DNA from: AC2028 sp002373595
GTDB lineage: Bacteria > Bacillota > Clostridia > Lachnospirales > Lachnospiraceae
Assembly (NCBI GenBank): GCA_946616365.1
Contig: CAMOIX010000007.1
Span: 17,744 to 81,743 of the forward strand
DNA: 64,000 nt
Direction: 5' to 3'
Part shown: one piece after another, positions 45,987-54,672 of the stretch
How positions within the stretch are numbered: position 1 is the first letter of the stretch
Layout of the letters: every line of letters starts with the position of its first letter
The notes under the pieces: model-generated
What the model saw: the letters and a program-made list of their open reading frames with translations, nothing else
What the model was told of the DNA's origin: nothing
The model's database searches: none
Program-made: the position numbers and the translations under genes

Positions 45987-46765
45987 TTATTAAAATACTT
46001 CAGCATCGATATCACATGGATCCTGAAGAGCTTTCCGTCTTTCTTGGAGCCTCTCTTCCAAAGATGTACGACCTCGGCTCCCGGGAAATATACACACCTG
46101 TGAGTCTTTCTGATCTTTCTGCACAGATCGGCATCTTCCATGTAGAGGAAATACCTCTTGTCAAATCCTCCACATTCCCTGAAAAGATCCGATCTGACTA
46201 CGAGGAACGATCCTTGCGCGAAGGGAACATCGAACACCGAACTGTAATCGGCATCCCGCATCGTATGATACGCATCCCTCTTCTTGAAAGCCTTCGGAAG
46301 GAACCTTCTGAAAAACATATCCGTGACCGTAGGATCCCTTCTGTATACAGCCAGCAGGTTTCCGTCTGCATCTGTCAGTCTCGGAACGGCGATGCCCACA
46401 TCCGGGTTATCATCCATAAAAGTAGTGAGCGATCTGATGGCATCCGACCTGAGCTCTATATCGGGATTTGCTATTACTATATAATCGCTCTCCTTGCCGA
46501 ACTTCTTAAAAGCTGCATTGTGTCCTGCGCCGAATCCGACATTTTTCGGCATGTCCAGGATCCTTACATCGCCCTTCTCGGCTATCGATTCCAGAACCTT
46601 TCTGTCTCCGCCGTTATAGACTACGGCTATCAGGTATGTATTCTGTCTTCTGTCCGATGCGGGTATACCGGCTCGCACGGATGACATATTTCTGATGGAC
46701 GAAACGGCTTTTTTGATATCTTCCGATTCGCCGTAATAAACTATGGAAATAAGAACCTTTGCCAA
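45965..46765 (-). CDS. Family 2 glycosyltransferase, rhamnosyltransferase-like
   Basis: 266 aa. Motifs VGFGAGHNAAFKKFG (about 75), VIANPDIEL (about 95), AQGSFLVVRSDLF and FDKRYFLYMEDADLCRKI (about 210) match rhamnosyltransferase-type GT2 enzymes of cell-surface polysaccharide clusters. The start is TTG 46765, with GGAG nine bases ahead and one base after the priming transferase stop; no ATG fits as well. The acceptor is unknown. Confidence 0.88.
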   Translation of the reverse strand: MAKVLISIVYYGESEDIKKAVSSIRNMSSVRAGIPASDRRQNTYLIAVVYNGGDRKVLESIAEKGDVRILDMPKNVGFGAGHNAAFKKFGKESDYIVIANPDIELRSDAIRSLTTFMDDNPDVGIAVPRLTDADGNLLAVYRRDPTVTDMFFRRFLPKAFKKRDAYHTMRDADYSSVFDVPFAQGSFLVVRSDLFRECGGFDKRYFLYMEDADLCRKIRKTHRCVYFPGAEVVHLWKRGSKKDGKLFRIHVISMLKYFNKWGWKLK

Positions 46766-46766
46766 C

Positions 46767-48179
46767 TTACTCTGCTCCCTTTCCGCTGAATACGATCTTG
46801 ATCGTCTTAAGCAGAATCTTCAGATCGAGCCATACCGACCACTCGGAAATGTACTTCGTATCCAATTCAACAACTTCTTCAAAATCCGTAATATCGCTTC
46901 TGCCGCTCACCTGCCAGAGACCTGTGATGCCGGGATTAAATCCGAGTCTTGCCTTGTGGTGAGAAGCATATTTCTCAAATTCATCAATTGTGGGCGGTCT
47001 CGTTCCGACCAGACTCATATCCCCTTTGAGAACATTCCAGAACTGAGGAAGCTCGTCTATCGAATGTTTGCGCATGAACTTTCCGATGGGGATGACTCTT
47101 GGATCGTTCTTCATCTTGAACATATTGCCGGTCATCTCATTTGCCATTTCAAACTGCGCACGCATCTCCTCGGCATTGGGATACATTGATCTGAACTTGT
47201 AGAGTTTGAACCTTCGTCCGTTCTTGCCTATCCTGGTCTGTGTGAAAAAGATCTTGCCCGGAGACTGGATGAAGATGATCGGAGCAAAGATCACAAAGCA
47301 AACCGCGGTAATGACGAGTCCGACAAGACTGCCTATTATATCCACCAATCTCTTGACCAGAAGCTGAGGACCGGTCGTGATCCTTATGCTTGTCGTCATA
47401 ACGGAGTATCCTCCGCAGTTCTCTATGACATGAGTCATTGCGGAATCTTCTCTGCGAAGAAGCCTGTAGTGTACGGTGATACCCATCTTGAGAAGTTCTT
47501 CCGCGTACAGCTGTGCCCAGTCCAGATTGTTATTGGAGATGAATACTTCGTCGATTATATTCTTCTGTGCATACTCATAGAAATCATCTATGTTTGAAAC
47601 AACAGGGATGTCCATAACGCTCTCGCCCGCAGCCGCCTTGTCGAGGAAGACGAAACCGCGAAGTTTGAACTCATGGAACCTGTCACTCTTAAAGTCCTTC
47701 ACTATCTGCTCAGCATCACGACTGCTCACGATAGCTATCATGACAGGACCGTTCTTGGATGCGAGGATCCTTCTTCTTACCACTCTCTTTAAAAGTGTCC
47801 TGGTGATGAGCAGCACAACAAAAGCGACAGCCCAGTATATATACCAGAACTGACGGGAATAGATCTCGCCTCTCTTGAATGCAACGACGTATACGTTAAG
47901 TCCTATGAAGACAAGTGTTGCATGAACGAAACTGTGCTGGATCTCTTTGAAGAAAGTCCTGCGGATGATCCCGCTGTATGCTGCCGTAAATGCAGCAAGT
48001 CCGAGCTGAATGAGCAAAACGAACATTGCGGCTCTCTGATACCAGAAGTCAGCATAAGGAAGTTCCCATTCCTTGAATCTGATGAAATAGGCCGCGATGA
48101 ATGATAACTGTAATGTGATTATATCGAGCAGGATAAAGTCAACATGCTTGACCCATCCGTTCATACCCCTTTTATACAT
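46767..48179 (-). CDS. Polyprenyl glycosylphosphotransferase priming surface polysaccharide synthesis
   Basis: WbaP/WcaJ-type enzyme, 470 aa. It transfers a sugar 1-phosphate to undecaprenyl phosphate as the first step of exopolysaccharide or wall-glycan assembly. Four helices (about 12-125), a CoA-binding-like region (about 140-250), a fifth hydrophobic element (about 280-305), then the catalytic domain with KLYKFRSM, RKHSIDELPQFWNVLKGDMS and GTRPP, and LGFNPGITGLWQVSGRSD near the end. AGGA lies six bases before ATG 48179. The start overlaps the small gene at 48172 by eight bases. Confidence 0.93.
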   Translation of the reverse strand: MYKRGMNGWVKHVDFILLDIITLQLSFIAAYFIRFKEWELPYADFWYQRAAMFVLLIQLGLAAFTAAYSGIIRRTFFKEIQHSFVHATLVFIGLNVYVVAFKRGEIYSRQFWYIYWAVAFVVLLITRTLLKRVVRRRILASKNGPVMIAIVSSRDAEQIVKDFKSDRFHEFKLRGFVFLDKAAAGESVMDIPVVSNIDDFYEYAQKNIIDEVFISNNNLDWAQLYAEELLKMGITVHYRLLRREDSAMTHVIENCGGYSVMTTSIRITTGPQLLVKRLVDIIGSLVGLVITAVCFVIFAPIIFIQSPGKIFFTQTRIGKNGRRFKLYKFRSMYPNAEEMRAQFEMANEMTGNMFKMKNDPRVIPIGKFMRKHSIDELPQFWNVLKGDMSLVGTRPPTIDEFEKYASHHKARLGFNPGITGLWQVSGRSDITDFEEVVELDTKYISEWSVWLDLKILLKTIKIVFSGKGAE

Positions 48180-48438
48180 TTTTCTTCCTGACTCTTATGA
48201 AGCTCGCAGAGCCGAATGCGGAGGTCTCCCTCACGTATTCGTAATCGCTCTCGCCGCTCTCCTTTTCCTTTTTGTAGCTTTCGATCTCTTCTTCTATCCG
48301 CGCTATGCTCACAGGATAATCAAGCTGCCTGGAGATCTCCTCCGGCGATAGACCCAGGTCGTATAAATGCCTGATCCCGCCTCTTGCTGCTACATCAAAT
48401 GTAAAATTCCCGAGTGCTTTTCCGAATGTATCCGCCAT
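48172..48438 (-). CDS. Small conserved-looking protein of unknown function
   Basis: 88 aa, soluble, charged. Residues about 20-60 form a helix-turn-helix-like stretch: IRHLYDLGLSPEEISRQLDY followed by PVSIARIEEEIESYK. That is reminiscent of short DNA-binding proteins. GGAG lies nine bases before ATG 48438. It lies between the metallo-hydrolase (20-base gap) and the priming transferase (overlap), so it is likely translated. Regulation of the polysaccharide cluster is a guess. Confidence 0.65.
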   Translation of the reverse strand: MADTFGKALGNFTFDVAARGGIRHLYDLGLSPEEISRQLDYPVSIARIEEEIESYKKEKESGESDYEYVRETSAFGSASFIRVRKKNV

Positions 48439-48458
48439 CCGTCACGCTCCGTGACCCC

Positions 48459-49124
48459 TCATCCGCCTACGAAGGGATTGTATTTCTTCTCATGTCCTAT
48501 GGTCGTCGCTCCGCCGTGTCCCGGATATACATCCGTGTCGTCCGGCAGTACGAAAAGCTTCTCTGCTATCGACCTCTCCAGCGTCTTGCCGCTTCCCGTG
48601 GGAAAATCCGTCCTGCCGACACTCTCCTCAAAGAGCGTATCTCCGGAGATGAGGATCTTTGCCTCCTCGATATAGAAGCACATACCTCCCGCGGTATGTC
48701 CGGGAGTGTGGATCGCCTTTATCCTGATCCCGGCGATATCAAGCTCATCGCCGTCCTTGATCCATTCATTTGGTTTAAATGTAGCAGGACGTCCCGCTTG
48801 CGCGGATACGTTTTTCTCCGAGTCCTCAAGGAGTTCCTGCTCGGCATCGCATGCGTATGCCTTCACGGGAGCCTCTCCTCTCTCGTCAGCAAATTCACCG
48901 GCAGCTCGTCTCAGTGCATTTGCACCCCATATATGATCGAAATGTCCGTGAGTAAGGATAAGTGCGCGCACATGCAGTCCGTTCTTTTCCAGAGTCTGCA
49001 CTATCTGATCACCGTGATCGGGCGCATCGAAGACAATGCAATCGGGAGTCCCTTCCCTGTATACGAAATAGCAATTCGTAGCGCACGATCCCAATGTCAT
49101 TTTTCCGATCTTGATATCACTCAT
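48459..49124 (-). CDS. MBL-fold metallo-hydrolase (glyoxalase II-like)
   Basis: 221 aa, cytoplasmic. The metal-binding motif THGHFDH is near residue 59, followed by HTPGHTAGGMCF, SGDTLFEESVGRTDFP and PGHGGATTIGHEKKYNPF at the C-terminus. This is the pattern of small Firmicutes hydroxyacylglutathione-hydrolase-like proteins found in the apt-rel region. Natural substrate unknown. ATGA overlap with hemZ. Confidence 0.92.
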   Translation of the reverse strand: MSDIKIGKMTLGSCATNCYFVYREGTPDCIVFDAPDHGDQIVQTLEKNGLHVRALILTHGHFDHIWGANALRRAAGEFADERGEAPVKAYACDAEQELLEDSEKNVSAQAGRPATFKPNEWIKDGDELDIAGIRIKAIHTPGHTAGGMCFYIEEAKILISGDTLFEESVGRTDFPTGSGKTLERSIAEKLFVLPDDTDVYPGHGGATTIGHEKKYNPFVGG

Positions 49125-50596
49125 CCGAAAAGCTCTGCCTTTCTGTCACACAGTTCATCTATCCTCTCAAGGTATCCTTTGATATCCTTGACGTTCTCGC
49201 ATCTCTTTATCAGATACGAGATATCTCCTTTATCATCCGTGGTGCGTTCCACTTTCTTACTGATACTGCCCGCTCCGAGAGCAGCTATCGACTGAAGTTC
49301 CTCGATGATCTTGATATTGTAAACGCACTCAGCGCCCTCTCTTGCAAATCCGACATTCTCGAGATTGCCTGCCATATTCTTCTGGCGGTAGAGGTAGTAC
49401 GGCTCCAAATTCATCTCCCGTGCCGCATCAGTAGCCAGTCTCATGGTCTCATCGGAATTCTCGAATATCCCGACTCCCTTTTCTCCGAGCACTCTGTTCA
49501 TCTCCGACGCTCTCTTTATCGCCAGCGAATGGACTGTCAGCGAATCCGGTCGGAGTTTTTTTATCTCATCGAGAGTATAAGCGACTTCTCTTGCGCTCTC
49601 ACCCGGAAGTCCGAGGATGATATCCATGTTGATATTGTCAAAGCCGATCTTTCTTGCGAGATTGAAAGCTTTTATCACTTCCCCGGGAGTCCCTTTGCGT
49701 CCTATCAGGTCCAGTGTACTTTGGTTCATCGTCTGGGGATTGACCGATATTCTGCTTACTCTGTGATCCTTTAAAACTTTCAGCTTATCGGCATCAATGG
49801 AATCCGCTCTTCCCGCTTCGACAGTAAACTCCGTCACGCCTTCCATATTGAAGTTCTCTTCCATGTCCGAAAGAAGGATGTCAAGCTGCGCAGCACTCAA
49901 TGTCGTAGGTGTGCCTCCGCCTATATAGACCGTCTCAGGATCTTTGCCGAGAAGTGATGCGGTGCAGGCCATCTCCTTACGAATACATGACAGATAATCC
50001 TCCACGGAATTTCTGTATGCCGCTATGGGATTGGATGTAAAGGAACAGTATAAGCATCTGGTCGGACAAAAAGGTATCCCAATATAGATGCTGTATCTCT
50101 TATCAAATCCTTTTCCGAGAACTCTTAATTCCTTCTCGGCTATGTCCAATGCAAGCTTCGTCTTCTCTTCGCTTACAAAGTGTTCTCCCCGGTAGTACTT
50201 CTCTATCGTTTCCCGGGATTCGTTTTTAAGTATCCCGTAGAGAGCCGGCTTGGTCGGTCTTACTCCGCTTAGATTTCCCCATGGGAGGGACTTTCCGGTC
50301 CTCTCGGACAGGAGACTGTAAAACCAGGCTCCGAACTCTTTCTTAAACTGCGCGTCATCCGCGCTTCCTTCAAAGGTGCGGTTCTCGCCCTCTATCTCGG
50401 TATCTGCTTTAAGTCCCCCATCAGATCCACTGACGGAGACTTTGCAGAACCATCCGTCCTTTTCAGTGTTTTCTATATCCTCTTTCCTGCTCTCGGGAAC
50501 AAATACATTTAACCTGCTCTCAGGATAAAAGGATCTAAGCATAGCGAAGACTTCGGTGGAATATTTCTCGGGACTGACAAATACATCCCCGGTCAT
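49121..50596 (-). CDS. hemZ: HemZ-type radical SAM coproporphyrinogen dehydrogenase homologue
   Basis: 491 aa. The radical SAM motif CPTRCLYCSF (about residue 172) is followed by the HemN/HemW marks YIGGGTPTTLSA, TVEAGRADSI and RISVNPQTMN. The N-terminal extension of about 160 residues is typical of HemZ. Annotated as oxygen-independent coproporphyrinogen III dehydrogenase in Firmicutes; true activity of HemZ in anaerobic Clostridia is not well settled. Translationally coupled to rel and to the metallo-hydrolase by ATGA overlaps. Confidence 0.9.
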   Translation of the reverse strand: MTGDVFVSPEKYSTEVFAMLRSFYPESRLNVFVPESRKEDIENTEKDGWFCKVSVSGSDGGLKADTEIEGENRTFEGSADDAQFKKEFGAWFYSLLSERTGKSLPWGNLSGVRPTKPALYGILKNESRETIEKYYRGEHFVSEEKTKLALDIAEKELRVLGKGFDKRYSIYIGIPFCPTRCLYCSFTSNPIAAYRNSVEDYLSCIRKEMACTASLLGKDPETVYIGGGTPTTLSAAQLDILLSDMEENFNMEGVTEFTVEAGRADSIDADKLKVLKDHRVSRISVNPQTMNQSTLDLIGRKGTPGEVIKAFNLARKIGFDNINMDIILGLPGESAREVAYTLDEIKKLRPDSLTVHSLAIKRASEMNRVLGEKGVGIFENSDETMRLATDAAREMNLEPYYLYRQKNMAGNLENVGFAREGAECVYNIKIIEELQSIAALGAGSISKKVERTTDDKGDISYLIKRCENVKDIKGYLERIDELCDRKAELFG

Positions 50597-52914
50597 CCCG
50601 CACTTCTTTCTATATCGATGACTCCGTCTATCGCTCTTATCTTCTCTGCGATATGATCAAGTTCTTCCCTGCCGTGTATCTCAAATGAAGTCTGGAGCGT
50701 TGCGACACCCTGCTTGTTGGTTCTGGTGTTCATCGCGATGATATTGATATTTTTCTCGGTAAGAACTCTCGATATATCCGCAAGAAGTCCCGATCTGTCG
50801 TTCGCATATATATTGATCTCGGTGACATACTTCTGATCGCCGGTGCTGATAGGAGTCTGCCACTGTGCATCTATCAGACGAACTCTGTCCATCTCGGGCA
50901 AGCTTAAGATATTTACGCAGTCCGTCCTGTGAATGGATATTCCACGTCCTCTGGTGACAAATCCGACGATCTCATCTCCGGGAACAGGCGAGCAGCATTT
51001 TGAATATCTCACGGAGAGATCGGTCATACCCTTAACTATGATACCGCCGCGCGTCTTGGTCTCCAAATGTCTCGAAGCGGCGTTCATATTGGCTTCCGCC
51101 ACCTGAGCCATTACCTCTTCATTGGTGAGCACTCTCGGGTGATCGCGGTCGTAGAGTTCTTTTAACTTATTGACGATCTGTCCTTCTTTTAATGCTCCTC
51201 TTCCGACAGCCGCAAGTATGGAATCCCAATCCTTATAGCAGTACTTGTTCTGTACTTCCTGCTGATAATCGGGTGTGGAGATCTGCGACAGATCGAATCC
51301 GTGCGACTTCGCATATCCTGCAACAAGGTCCTTACCCCTTGCAGTGTTATCGTCCTTTGATTCGTTCTTAAACCACTGATTGATCTTGGTCTTGGCCTGC
51401 GTGCTCTTTACTATACCGAGCCAGTCGCGGCTGGGCCCCTTGGTATTGGCGGAAGTCAGGATCTCTATCCTGTCGCCGTTCTTTATCCTGTAATCTATCG
51501 GAACGAGTTTGCCGTTTACTCTCGCACCGATCATCTTGTTGCCTACAGCGGAGTGGATGAGGTAAGCAAAATCCACGGGACATGATCCCGCAGGGAGATT
51601 CTTAACTTCTCCGCTCGGAGTAAAGCAATATACGCTGTCCGCGAACAGATCCAGATCATTCTTTAAGAGATTCAGGAACTCTCTGTTGTCGGACATGTCC
51701 TGCTGCCACTCAAGTATCTGACGAAGCCATGTAAGCTTCTCTTCCTCGCCGTGTACAGCCTGCGATGCGCCGGATGCCTCTTTGTACTTCCAGTGCGCTG
51801 CGATACCGTATTCAGCAGCCTTGTGCATCTCGAAGGTCCTGATCTGGATCTCGAAAGGCCTGCCGTCCGCACCGATAAGAGTGGTATGGAGCGACTGATA
51901 CATGTTCGCTTTGGGCATCGCGATATAATCTTTGAATCTGCCCGGTATGGGCTTATACATCTCATGTATGACACCGAGAGCCGCATAACAGTCCATTACG
52001 GAATCCACGATGATCCTGACTGCGAATACATCGTAGATCTGATCGAGGGTCTTATTCTGATTGCGCATCTTCTTGTAGATGGAGAAAAGGTGCTTGACCC
52101 TACCGGTGACCTGCGCCTGTATGCCGGCTTTGCGGATATGCTCGCTGACTTCCTGAACGATCTCGGCGATGTGATTCTCTCTCTCGAGTTTATTGGCATC
52201 GAGAGCTTTCTCAAGTTCCGCATAACTCTCGGGTTCCAGATATTTAAGTGAAAGGTCATCGAGCTCTACCTTGATCCTGCTGATACCGAGTCTCTGAGCA
52301 ATGGGACAGTAAATGTCCAAAGTCTCTCTGGCGATGCGCACCTGACTCTCCGGGTTCTGGTACTTAAGGGTACGCATATTGTGGAGTCTGTCGGCGAGTT
52401 TGATCATGATGACTCTGATATCCTTCGCCATCGCAAGGAACATCTTGCGCAGGTTCTCCGCCTGCATTTCAAGCTTGGTATCCGCTATGGACTGTGCACC
52501 CTGAAGCGGGATCTGTTCGAGCTTTGTCACGCCTTCAACGAGGGAAGTAACTTCCTCTCCGAATTCGGCTCTCATCATCTCATCATCGACATAGGTGTCT
52601 TCAAGGACATCATGAAGAATACCTGCGGTGATGGTCTCTTTATCCATTTCGAGATCCGCAAGTATGATCGCAACGTTTAAGGGATGGACGATATAGAGCT
52701 CTCCGGATTTTCTCTTTTGACCAGCATGTGCCTTCGATGCTTTGGTATATGCCTTCTCTATGAGCGACAGATCGTCGCTGGGATGATATTTGCGCACACG
52801 GGCAATAAGGTCCTCGTAGAGAACCTCAGGTGGCAGAAATTCTTCTTCCACGCCGGCATGAGTATGATCGTGAGTGATGACTACTCCTACCAGTTTGTCT
52901 TCGCCCGTTGCCAT
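50593..52914 (-). CDS. relA: Bifunctional (p)ppGpp synthetase/hydrolase
   Basis: Stringent-response enzyme Rel, 773 aa. The HD hydrolase domain (about 55-200) shows HPLNVAIILADLEMD and GILHDVLEDT. The synthetase domain (about 250-370) has KYKEASG at its end. The TGS domain (about 415-475) includes FTPSGEVKNLPAGSCPVDFA. A conserved zinc-finger-like KCCSPVPGDEIVGF region and a C-terminal ACT domain complete the long Rel layout. The HD motif is present, so both synthesis and breakdown are expected. Six bases after apt; the apt-rel pair is common in Firmicutes. Confidence 0.95.
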   Translation of the reverse strand: MATGEDKLVGVVITHDHTHAGVEEEFLPPEVLYEDLIARVRKYHPSDDLSLIEKAYTKASKAHAGQKRKSGELYIVHPLNVAIILADLEMDKETITAGILHDVLEDTYVDDEMMRAEFGEEVTSLVEGVTKLEQIPLQGAQSIADTKLEMQAENLRKMFLAMAKDIRVIMIKLADRLHNMRTLKYQNPESQVRIARETLDIYCPIAQRLGISRIKVELDDLSLKYLEPESYAELEKALDANKLERENHIAEIVQEVSEHIRKAGIQAQVTGRVKHLFSIYKKMRNQNKTLDQIYDVFAVRIIVDSVMDCYAALGVIHEMYKPIPGRFKDYIAMPKANMYQSLHTTLIGADGRPFEIQIRTFEMHKAAEYGIAAHWKYKEASGASQAVHGEEEKLTWLRQILEWQQDMSDNREFLNLLKNDLDLFADSVYCFTPSGEVKNLPAGSCPVDFAYLIHSAVGNKMIGARVNGKLVPIDYRIKNGDRIEILTSANTKGPSRDWLGIVKSTQAKTKINQWFKNESKDDNTARGKDLVAGYAKSHGFDLSQISTPDYQQEVQNKYCYKDWDSILAAVGRGALKEGQIVNKLKELYDRDHPRVLTNEEVMAQVAEANMNAASRHLETKTRGGIIVKGMTDLSVRYSKCCSPVPGDEIVGFVTRGRGISIHRTDCVNILSLPEMDRVRLIDAQWQTPISTGDQKYVTEINIYANDRSGLLADISRVLTEKNINIIAMNTRTNKQGVATLQTSFEIHGREELDHIAEKIRAIDGVIDIERSAG

Positions 52915-52920
52915 TTGTTT

Positions 52921-53445
52921 TTACTTTCCTTCGTAGGTGATGGCTGCATCAAGTCTGTAATTCTTGATGCGCTCACGTCCTTTAAGTCCTGCGAGTTCGA
53001 TCATAACAACTACGCCTACAACCTCTCCTCCGAGCTCTTCGATGAGGTCTATCATAGCCTCGGTGGTACCGCCCGTTGCGATAAGATCATCAACGATGAG
53101 GACTTTCTGTCCGGGCTTGATGCTGTCCTTATGCATCTCGATGGTAGCCTGTCCGTACTCGAGGTCATAGCTCTTCTCCACGGTCTCTCTGGGAAGCTTT
53201 CCCTTCTTTCTGATGAGTACGAAGGGCTTGTGAAGGTTATATGCTATGGGCATTCCGAAAATGAATCCTCTGGACTCGGGTCCTACGATAACGTCGATAT
53301 CCAGATCCTTTACAAGATCCTGCATCGTGTCTATAGCGAGCTTTAATCCGTCCGCATCACCGATGACGCTGGTAACATCTCTGAAAATAATACCCGGCTC
53401 CGGGAAATCAGGGATACTGAGCACATAATCTTCAAGCTTTTTCAT
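52921..53445 (-). CDS. apt: Adenine phosphoribosyltransferase
   Basis: Converts adenine and PRPP to AMP, 174 aa, the usual length. The PRPP-binding motif VLIVDDLIATGGT is near residue 115, with FPEPGIIFRDVT at the N-terminus, GPESRGFIFG and the flexible-loop RKKGKLPRETVEKSYDLEYG. AAGGAG lies before ATG 53445. A short hairpin (53465-53483) without T run sits upstream, between this gene and the SEC-C gene. Confidence 0.96.
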   Translation of the reverse strand: MKKLEDYVLSIPDFPEPGIIFRDVTSVIGDADGLKLAIDTMQDLVKDLDIDVIVGPESRGFIFGMPIAYNLHKPFVLIRKKGKLPRETVEKSYDLEYGQATIEMHKDSIKPGQKVLIVDDLIATGGTTEAMIDLIEELGGEVVGVVVMIELAGLKGRERIKNYRLDAAITYEGK

Positions 53446-53505
53446 GTCTTTATCTCTCCTTGGTAAACGGGTGTCTCCCGTTTGATTTATGTTGGGATCC
53501 TTCGA

Positions 53506-54012
53506 TCACTTCTTAGCGCCGCAGCACTTCTTGTACTTCTTGCCGCTTCCGCAAGGGCAGGGATCATTGGGATATACCTTGTCGGGCTTAACGATGGTCA
53601 TGGAAGCTTTCTGTTCCTTGTAGAGAGCCTTTCTCTTATCCTCGTCAAAGATGGGCTCCCACTGGGGAAGGTTGTAAAGCCAGTCTGCTCCTGCAGCGAC
53701 CATGTTCTTGTAGAGGAGCTCTTTGTCAAATCCAAGGTTAACCTTGGTATTCTCATCCATCTCCTCGATAGGATTCTTCTCCTTGAGGCTGTCGTTGATA
53801 CCGTCAAGGAATCCGGTCATGGTCATGATATCTACGCCGTATTTATCGGCAAGCTCCTTGACGGTGCCGGTTACTACAGTATCCGGATCCTCGAGGAGTT
53901 TCTCATATATTCCCTTCTCGTCCTTAAAGTACTGTGTCCAGAGATTCTGAAGCTTTTTCTTCTCCTGGATCTCATCATAGGCAAGGCTATGCCACTCTTC
54001 CAAAAGTCCCAT
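53506..54012 (-). CDS. SEC-C motif protein of unknown function
   Basis: 168 aa. The C-terminus PNDPCPCGSGKKYKKCCG is the zinc-binding SEC-C motif found at the end of SecA and in many small proteins. The remaining 145 residues are helical, with PIEEMDENTKVNLGFDKELL, and seem to be a DUF1186/UPF-like body not assigned further. AGGAGG is well placed before ATG 54012. It is the first gene of the housekeeping run and has its own near-consensus promoter. Confidence 0.88.
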   Translation of the reverse strand: MGLLEEWHSLAYDEIQEKKKLQNLWTQYFKDEKGIYEKLLEDPDTVVTGTVKELADKYGVDIMTMTGFLDGINDSLKEKNPIEEMDENTKVNLGFDKELLYKNMVAAGADWLYNLPQWEPIFDEDKRKALYKEQKASMTIVKPDKVYPNDPCPCGSGKKYKKCCGAKK

Positions 54013-54050
54013 TTGAAATACCTCCTGTTAATTACAAAAACTATCAGTTA

Positions 54051-54079
54051 AGTATATGCTTTTTTGCCCGTTTTTTCAA
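54051..54079 (-). promoter_or_regulatory. Promoter of the SEC-C/apt/rel run
   Basis: Minus strand: TTGAAA (54074-54079), 17-base spacer, TATACT (54051-54056), about 40 bases before the start at 54012. Good match to a housekeeping promoter. Confidence 0.72.
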
Positions 54080-54147
54080 GGTTTGCAAGTAAAAACAGGG
54101 CGGTTTTGGGGGGTGCAAAATCCGCATGAAATTTTTGCATTTTTCTG

Positions 54148-54176
54148 TTGACTTTTGGGTTTTATGATGGTATCAT
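54148..54176 (+). promoter_or_regulatory. Promoter of the tRNA-Leu gene
   Basis: TTGACT (54148-54153), exactly 17 bases, TATCAT (54171-54176), 19 bases before the tRNA. Confidence 0.78.
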
Positions 54177-54195
54177 ATCGTTTGTTCGCAGATTT

Positions 54196-54279
54196 GCGGG
54201 AGTGTCGGAATTGGTAGACGAGCAAGACTAAGGATCTTGTGCTAGCAATAGCGTGCGGGTTCAAGTCCCGCCTTCCGCA
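54196..54279 (+). tRNA. tRNA-Leu, anticodon AAG
   Basis: 84-base class II tRNA. The acceptor stem GCGGGAG pairs with CTTCCGC, with discriminator A at 54279. D-loop TTGGTAGAC, anticodon stem CAAGA/TCTTG around loop CTAAGGA giving AAG, a variable arm with GTGCTAGCAATAGC, and T-arm GCGGGTTCAAGTCCCGC. The CCA end is not encoded. A34 is expected to be read as, or deaminated to, inosine. Confidence 0.95.
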
Positions 54280-54283
54280 TAAG

Positions 54284-54318
54284 AAAAAGCCCCTGTATAA
54301 CGCAATGTCGTTAAGTTA
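54284..54318. repeat. Left imperfect inverted repeat of the DUF3800 insert
   Basis: This stretch matches the reverse complement of 55502-55537 closely: a GCCCC core, then 20 of 25 aligned bases including GCAATGTC and TTAAGTTA. It begins five bases after the tRNA. The pair could be the ends of a small mobile element or two copies of a dispersed repeat. Confidence 0.6.
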
Positions 54319-54338
54319 ATAAGTAGCAAGGAAAAAAG

Positions 54339-54381
54339 ATACCGCCAGGAAACCTTAAAACGAGTCCTTGGCGGTATTTTT
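54339..54381 (+). terminator. Terminator downstream of tRNA-Leu
   Basis: Stem ATACCGCC-AGGA with TCCTTGGCGGTAT (one bulged base), followed by five T. It lies about 60 bases past the tRNA 3' end. Confidence 0.75.
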
Positions 54382-54672
54382 ATACCCAGTAGCAAGTATG
54401 ATTGCATTGCAAAAAGGCATGGGGTGTTTGCTATGCCACACGATAGATAAGCCCAACAAAAATAGGGCACTGCCATACTGACGGCTACCGTACCAGATAG
54501 CTTATGTTATAATGGATTAACACATCAGTATGGGCTTACATGCCCATGTTTTCTATGTCAATATTATCATTATGACGCGATATTGTCAAGTTGCAAAACG
54601 CCCAGAAGATTACTACTTTACAAGATTTTGGGCTTTATTTTCTGATTATAACTAAATCGCCAATTTTTGATA
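54382..54672. other. AT-rich non-coding stretch between tRNA-Leu and the DUF3800 gene
   Basis: No supportable protein gene. On the plus strand there is an extended -10 (TG at 54505-54506, TATAAT at 54508-54513), a hairpin ATGGGC/GCCCAT (54530-54547), and a hairpin GCCCAGAA/TTTTGGGC (54600-54633) followed by a T-rich run. Together these could make a short RNA of about 120 bases, or the last hairpin may only end the DUF3800 transcript. Confidence 0.4.
54600..54640. terminator. Hairpin ending the DUF3800 gene and/or a plus-strand small RNA
   Basis: Eight-base stem (one G-T pair), large loop of 18 bases, T-rich on the plus side (TTTATTTT) and GTTTT on the minus side. It is about 35 bases past the DUF3800 stop. 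The large loop makes it a moderate terminator. Confidence 0.45.

Noticed and set aside
53465..53483. Hairpin AAACGGG/CCCGTTT between the SEC-C gene and apt as a terminator
   Set aside because: No T run follows on either strand and the genes are closely spaced; it is more likely a leader hairpin or chance.
54261..54476. 71-residue frame on the minus strand over the tRNA-Leu 3' end
   Set aside because: It overlaps the tRNA, the inverted repeat and a terminator hairpin and has no ribosome site.
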